This document shows, piece after piece, positions 61,167 to 64,000 of a stretch of 64,000 nt of DNA. Positions within the stretch are counted from its first letter, which is position 1. Every line of letters starts with the position of its first letter. The position numbers were made by a program, and so were the translations under genes. The notes beneath the pieces are model-generated. The model was not told where the DNA came from, ran no database searches, and was given only the letters and a program-made list of their open reading frames with translations. The DNA comes from JAEYXS01 sp943367715 (GTDB lineage Bacteria; Verrucomicrobiota; Verrucomicrobiia; Limisphaerales; JAEYXS01), in assembly GCA_943367715.1 (NCBI GenBank), contig CALRJY020000029.1:1-64000 (forward strand). The letters are read 5' to 3'.

Positions 61167-62470
61167 AAAATATTTTGCGCTCAAGCTTCGCGTTGTTCGC
61201 TGCTTCGTTACTTTTCAGCTCCAACGCATTTGCCGAAACCCTCGTCCTGAAGAACGCCACCGTCCACACCGTCACCGGCGAAACCCTTTCCCCCGGCAAC
61301 GTCGTCGTGACCGATGGCAAGATCACCGCCGTCAGCAAAGATGCCACCGCCGCGGGCGCTAAAGTCATCGACCTCACCGGCCTGCACCTTTATCCCGGCC
61401 TGATCCTTCCCGCCAGTTCGCTGGGACTTACAGAAATCAACGCCGTGCGCGCTACACAAGACACCACAGAAGTCGGCTCCTTCACGCCTGATGTGAAAGC
61501 CTGGCTCGCCGTAAATCCCGATTCCGAGCTGCTGCCCGTCGCTCGCGCCAACGGCATCACGCACTTCAATGTCGCTCCCATCGGCGGTGTTGTCGCCGGT
61601 TATTCCGGCCTCATGCAGATGACCGGTTGGACCATTGAGAGCATGGCCATCCGAACGCCCGCCGGTTTGCATCTCTACTGGCCGCAGATGGGCTTGAACG
61701 TGCGCCCGAAAGAGTTCACTGCCGACCGCAGCAAATGGAAATCGCCGGAGGACCAGGCCAAGGAACGCGATAAAAAGCTGAAGGAGATCGATGATTTCTT
61801 CGATGACGCCGAAGCCTATCGCAAAGCCCGCTCTTTGGCGGACAAGACGAAGTCTCCCCTGCCCGTCCCCGCTTGGGAAGCCATGCTGCCGATGCTGGAA
61901 GGCAAGGCACCCATCTTCATCCATGCCGATGAAACCCGCCAGATCAAGGCCGCGCTCGCGTGGGCCGAGAAACGCAAATACTCCATCGTCATCGAAGGTG
62001 CCCGCGATGCCTGGCGCGTGGCGGATATTCTCGCGAAACAAAAAGTCCCCGTCATCTACGACCGCCTGAACGATCAACCGCCGCAAGACACCGACTCTTA
62101 CGATGTGCAGTTCAAAGCGCCTGCCGTGTTGCAGAAAGCTGGTGTGAAAGTCCTCTTCAATGAAGGCATGGATTCCGGCAACGCCACCTTCGCCCGGAAT
62201 CTCCCCCACTCCGCCGGTACGGCCATCGCGTATGGATTGCCCGAAGCAGAAGCCTTAAAGAGCATCACCCTCTATCCCGCGCAAGTGTTAGGCGTAGCCG
62301 ACAGACTCGGCTCTATCGAAGCGGGTAAGGAAGCCTCCCTCATCGCCAGCAGCGGCCCCATCCTCGACATCCGCTCCACTGTGAAACATATGTGGATCAA
62401 AGGCAGCGAAGTGAGCCTCGAAAGCCGCCATACCAAGCTCTATGAGAAGTATAAGAGCCGGCCGAAATAA
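61163..62470 (+). CDS. Secreted amidohydrolase-like protein lacking metal ligands
   Basis: The GTG start overlaps the previous stop codon (GTGA), so translation is coupled. The 435-residue product has a signal peptide (KNILRSSFALFAASLLFSSNAFAE) and an amidohydrolase-type frame (LVLKNATVHTVTGETLSPGNVVVTDGKITAV, and the C-terminal ALKSITLYPAQVLGVADRLGSIEAGKEASL). The metal-binding HxH is absent (LYPGLILPASSLGL), and no other clear ligand set remains except FIHADE. It resembles the degenerate first half of the preceding protein, so it may be a non-catalytic partner. Confidence 0.7.
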   Translation: MKNILRSSFALFAASLLFSSNAFAETLVLKNATVHTVTGETLSPGNVVVTDGKITAVSKDATAAGAKVIDLTGLHLYPGLILPASSLGLTEINAVRATQDTTEVGSFTPDVKAWLAVNPDSELLPVARANGITHFNVAPIGGVVAGYSGLMQMTGWTIESMAIRTPAGLHLYWPQMGLNVRPKEFTADRSKWKSPEDQAKERDKKLKEIDDFFDDAEAYRKARSLADKTKSPLPVPAWEAMLPMLEGKAPIFIHADETRQIKAALAWAEKRKYSIVIEGARDAWRVADILAKQKVPVIYDRLNDQPPQDTDSYDVQFKAPAVLQKAGVKVLFNEGMDSGNATFARNLPHSAGTAIAYGLPEAEALKSITLYPAQVLGVADRLGSIEAGKEASLIASSGPILDIRSTVKHMWIKGSEVSLESRHTKLYEKYKSRPK

Positions 62471-62476
62471 CCTGTC

Positions 62477-62857
62477 TCATTTCCCGGTAGATTCAGCGAG
62501 CACCTCGCTGACCGTTTGCTGTAGCAGCTCGATGGAAAAAGGCTTTTTCAGGACCGCCTTTGCGCCCATTTGTTTGGCGATGGGCAGATAATTTTCCGGT
62601 CCGCTGCGACCGCCTCCGGACATGGCGATGATCTTGATCGCCTTGTTGGCTTTGCGCAGGGACATGATCAGTTCCAGCCCTTCCTTCTCGGGCATGATCA
62701 GATCGGTCAGCACCAGATCCACCTTTGCGGGATCATAAAGCCGCAGCGCTTCGTTGCCATTGGCCGCCCGGATCACCTGATGCCCTGCCCGGAGCAGCGC
62801 CTTTTCCAGCATACGTGCCAGCAACTCATCATCGTCCGCCACCAATATTGTAGCCAT
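62477..62857 (-). CDS. Single-domain response regulator
   Basis: The 126-residue CheY-like protein has the acidic pocket VADDDE (about 5-10), the phospho-acceptor aspartate in LVLTDLIMPEKEG (about 52), threonine/serine in AMSGGG and the lysine of KKPFS. There is no output domain, so it may act by protein contact or as a phosphate shuttle. The preceding histidine kinase gene ends one base before its ATG, and the two form a pair. Confidence 0.88.
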   Translation of the reverse strand: MATILVADDDELLARMLEKALLRAGHQVIRAANGNEALRLYDPAKVDLVLTDLIMPEKEGLELIMSLRKANKAIKIIAMSGGGRSGPENYLPIAKQMGAKAVLKKPFSIELLQQTVSEVLAESTGK

Positions 62858-62858
62858 G

Positions 62859-64000
62859 TCAGCGTTGCTCCTGTTTTAAGACTCGATGGACGGCTTCACA
62901 CAAAGTGCGGGCGGTATTGGGTTTGAGCAGCAGCTCCTTAAAACCCGCCTCCCGCGCGGTTTCTGCCGTCATCGTGCCGCTGTATCCCGTGGTTAGGATG
63001 ATGGGCAGAGTGGGCCGGATTTTCAGCAGCTCACGGGCTAGGGCCGCCCCGTTCATGGACGGCATGGTGTAATCCGTGAGGACCAGATCAAAATCGGAAG
63101 GACGCTCTCGAAAAACAGACAGCGCCGTCAGCGCACTATTCTGCACGGTTACGCGATACCCCTGCCGCTCCAGCACCGTCTTGGCGACAGTTGCCAAAGG
63201 CACCTCATCGTCCACAAAGAGGATTCGTTCACCACCGCCAGCAGGCGACGGGGACAATTTAGGTTCGGCCTCTACCGATCCGTCTTCATACGCCGGAAAA
63301 TAAAGATGAAACGTGGTTCCCTGACCGGGCTGACTATGCACGGAGATGCCGCCGTCATGGCTTTTCATGATGCCATGCACCACCGAAAGACCGAGTCCCG
63401 TGCCTTCACCGGGCGCCTTGGTGGTGAAGAAAGGTTCGTAGATACGGTCCTGAGTGGTTTGATCCATGCCGCACCCCGTATCACTCACAGATAACCGGAC
63501 ATAGTTCCCCGGACGCAGCTCGGGATGGTCCCGCACAAAATTTTCATCTACTTTGAAATCAGCCAGCTCCACGCTCAAGGTTCCGGACGTTTCTCGCATG
63601 GCATGCCAGGCGTTTGTTCCCAGATTCATCACTGCTTGATGAACCTCAGTAGGATCGGCCAGAGTGATCCGCGTTTTGGCGAGCTTGCTCTGGAACTCGA
63701 TGGTGGCCGGGACCGTGGCGCGTAACAGCTTTAGCACCTCCCGCACCACGTGCTGCAGTTGTGCTGGCTGGCGTTTCTGTTCTCGCCTGCTGCTGAACGC
63801 CAAAATCTGCTTCACCAGATCCGTCGCGCGTCGTGAGGCCTGCGTCACGGCGTCCAGAGACTCCGTCACCGCCGGATTATCCCCCGCATCAAGCCGCGCC
63901 ATTTCCGTGTAACCAAGGATGGCCCCTAAAATATTGTTAAAATCATGGGCTACGCCGCCGGCCAGCTGGCCGATGGCTTCCATCTTTTGCGCCTGCCGCA
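62859..64000 (-). CDS. Hybrid sensor histidine kinase, 5' end cut by the window
   Basis: The reading frame stays open to the right-hand window edge; the visible part starts inside the dimerisation region (RQAQKMEAIGQLAGGVAHDFNNILGAILGY), where the H of AHDFNN is the phospho-accepting histidine. The ATP-binding domain follows (NLGTNAWHAM as N box, DTGCGMD, GTGLGLSVVHGI). A receiver domain at the C-terminus has LFVDDE, the aspartate of LVLTDYTMPSMNG and the LLKPN lysine. The N-terminal sensor part is outside the window, so the signal is unknown. Confidence 0.88.
   Translation of the reverse strand, partial: RQAQKMEAIGQLAGGVAHDFNNILGAILGYTEMARLDAGDNPAVTESLDAVTQASRRATDLVKQILAFSSRREQKRQPAQLQHVVREVLKLLRATVPATIEFQSKLAKTRITLADPTEVHQAVMNLGTNAWHAMRETSGTLSVELADFKVDENFVRDHPELRPGNYVRLSVSDTGCGMDQTTQDRIYEPFFTTKAPGEGTGLGLSVVHGIMKSHDGGISVHSQPGQGTTFHLYFPAYEDGSVEAEPKLSPSPAGGGERILFVDDEVPLATVAKTVLERQGYRVTVQNSALTALSVFRERPSDFDLVLTDYTMPSMNGAALARELLKIRPTLPIILTTGYSGTMTAETAREAGFKELLLKPNTARTLCEAVHRVLKQEQR

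Noticed and set aside
1..64000. CRISPR arrays, rRNA genes, prophage or plasmid functions.
   Set aside because: None of the repeats shows regular 20-50 bp spacing with unique spacers, and no rRNA, phage structural or replication genes were seen.

Overview
The window looks like chromosomal DNA of a Verrucomicrobiota bacterium, probably near the Pedosphaera/Limisphaerales group. This is inference. It rests on ECF-type sigma factors paired with Ser/Thr kinases that carry WD40-type propellers, giant secreted repeat proteins, many lipoprotein-like or secreted hypothetical proteins, a DUF2071 / TIGR01777 / wax-synthase-like operon, and an intergenic repeat (near 35,340) of a kind I associate with that group. 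Coding density is high, both strands are used, and base composition is moderately GC-rich throughout.

Layout. 1-5.8 kb: a secreted GH26-like hydrolase, hypothetical genes, a membrane-anchored carboxypeptidase-regulatory-like protein and an FMN reductase. 5.8-35 kb is the most distinctive part. A sigma factor, a WD40 Ser/Thr kinase, a 2654-residue collagen-like/propeller surface protein and a small secreted protein run rightwards. They meet a leftward set: sigma factor, WD40 Ser/Thr kinase, a 2814-residue two-partner-secretion exoprotein with about 20 MBG repeats, and its outer-membrane transporter. Two copies of a small repeat element carrying an XRE regulator lie at the left edge and at the convergent centre. 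All four of the kinase and giant-protein transcription units have a GCGAAAC/TGCGAAAC box shortly upstream, with weakly similar sequence 16-17 nt further on. This suggests they share one sigma-factor regulon.

35-46.4 kb: housekeeping and metabolic genes (Gfo/Idh/MocA dehydrogenase, secreted Bcp-type peroxiredoxin, membrane glycosyltransferase, RNase R, DUF4139 protein, a uracil-DNA-glycosylase-family protein, protoglobin, a secreted TIM-barrel-like protein). 46.4-51.8 kb: an eight-gene operon headed by a GbsR/MarR regulator whose promoter is overlapped by a perfect dyad. It encodes a 48-residue membrane peptide, a DCC thiol oxidoreductase, a wax-synthase-like acyltransferase, a four-helix membrane protein, two SDR-type enzymes and a DUF2071 protein, and ends in a hairpin that contains the last stop codon. 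51.8-55.3 kb: a BNR_4-type secreted protein and a Y1 (IS200-like) transposase followed by a 200-nt palindromic structure with perfect 32-nt arms. 55.3-64 kb: ABC-F ATPase, glycine-rich RRM protein, IF-1, tRNA-Pro(CGG), a translationally coupled pair of amidohydrolase-like proteins, and a response regulator plus hybrid histidine kinase cut by the window end.

All function calls come from reading motifs by eye. No database search was run. Starts were often moved from the longest open frame to an internal ATG where the N-terminus clearly began later.
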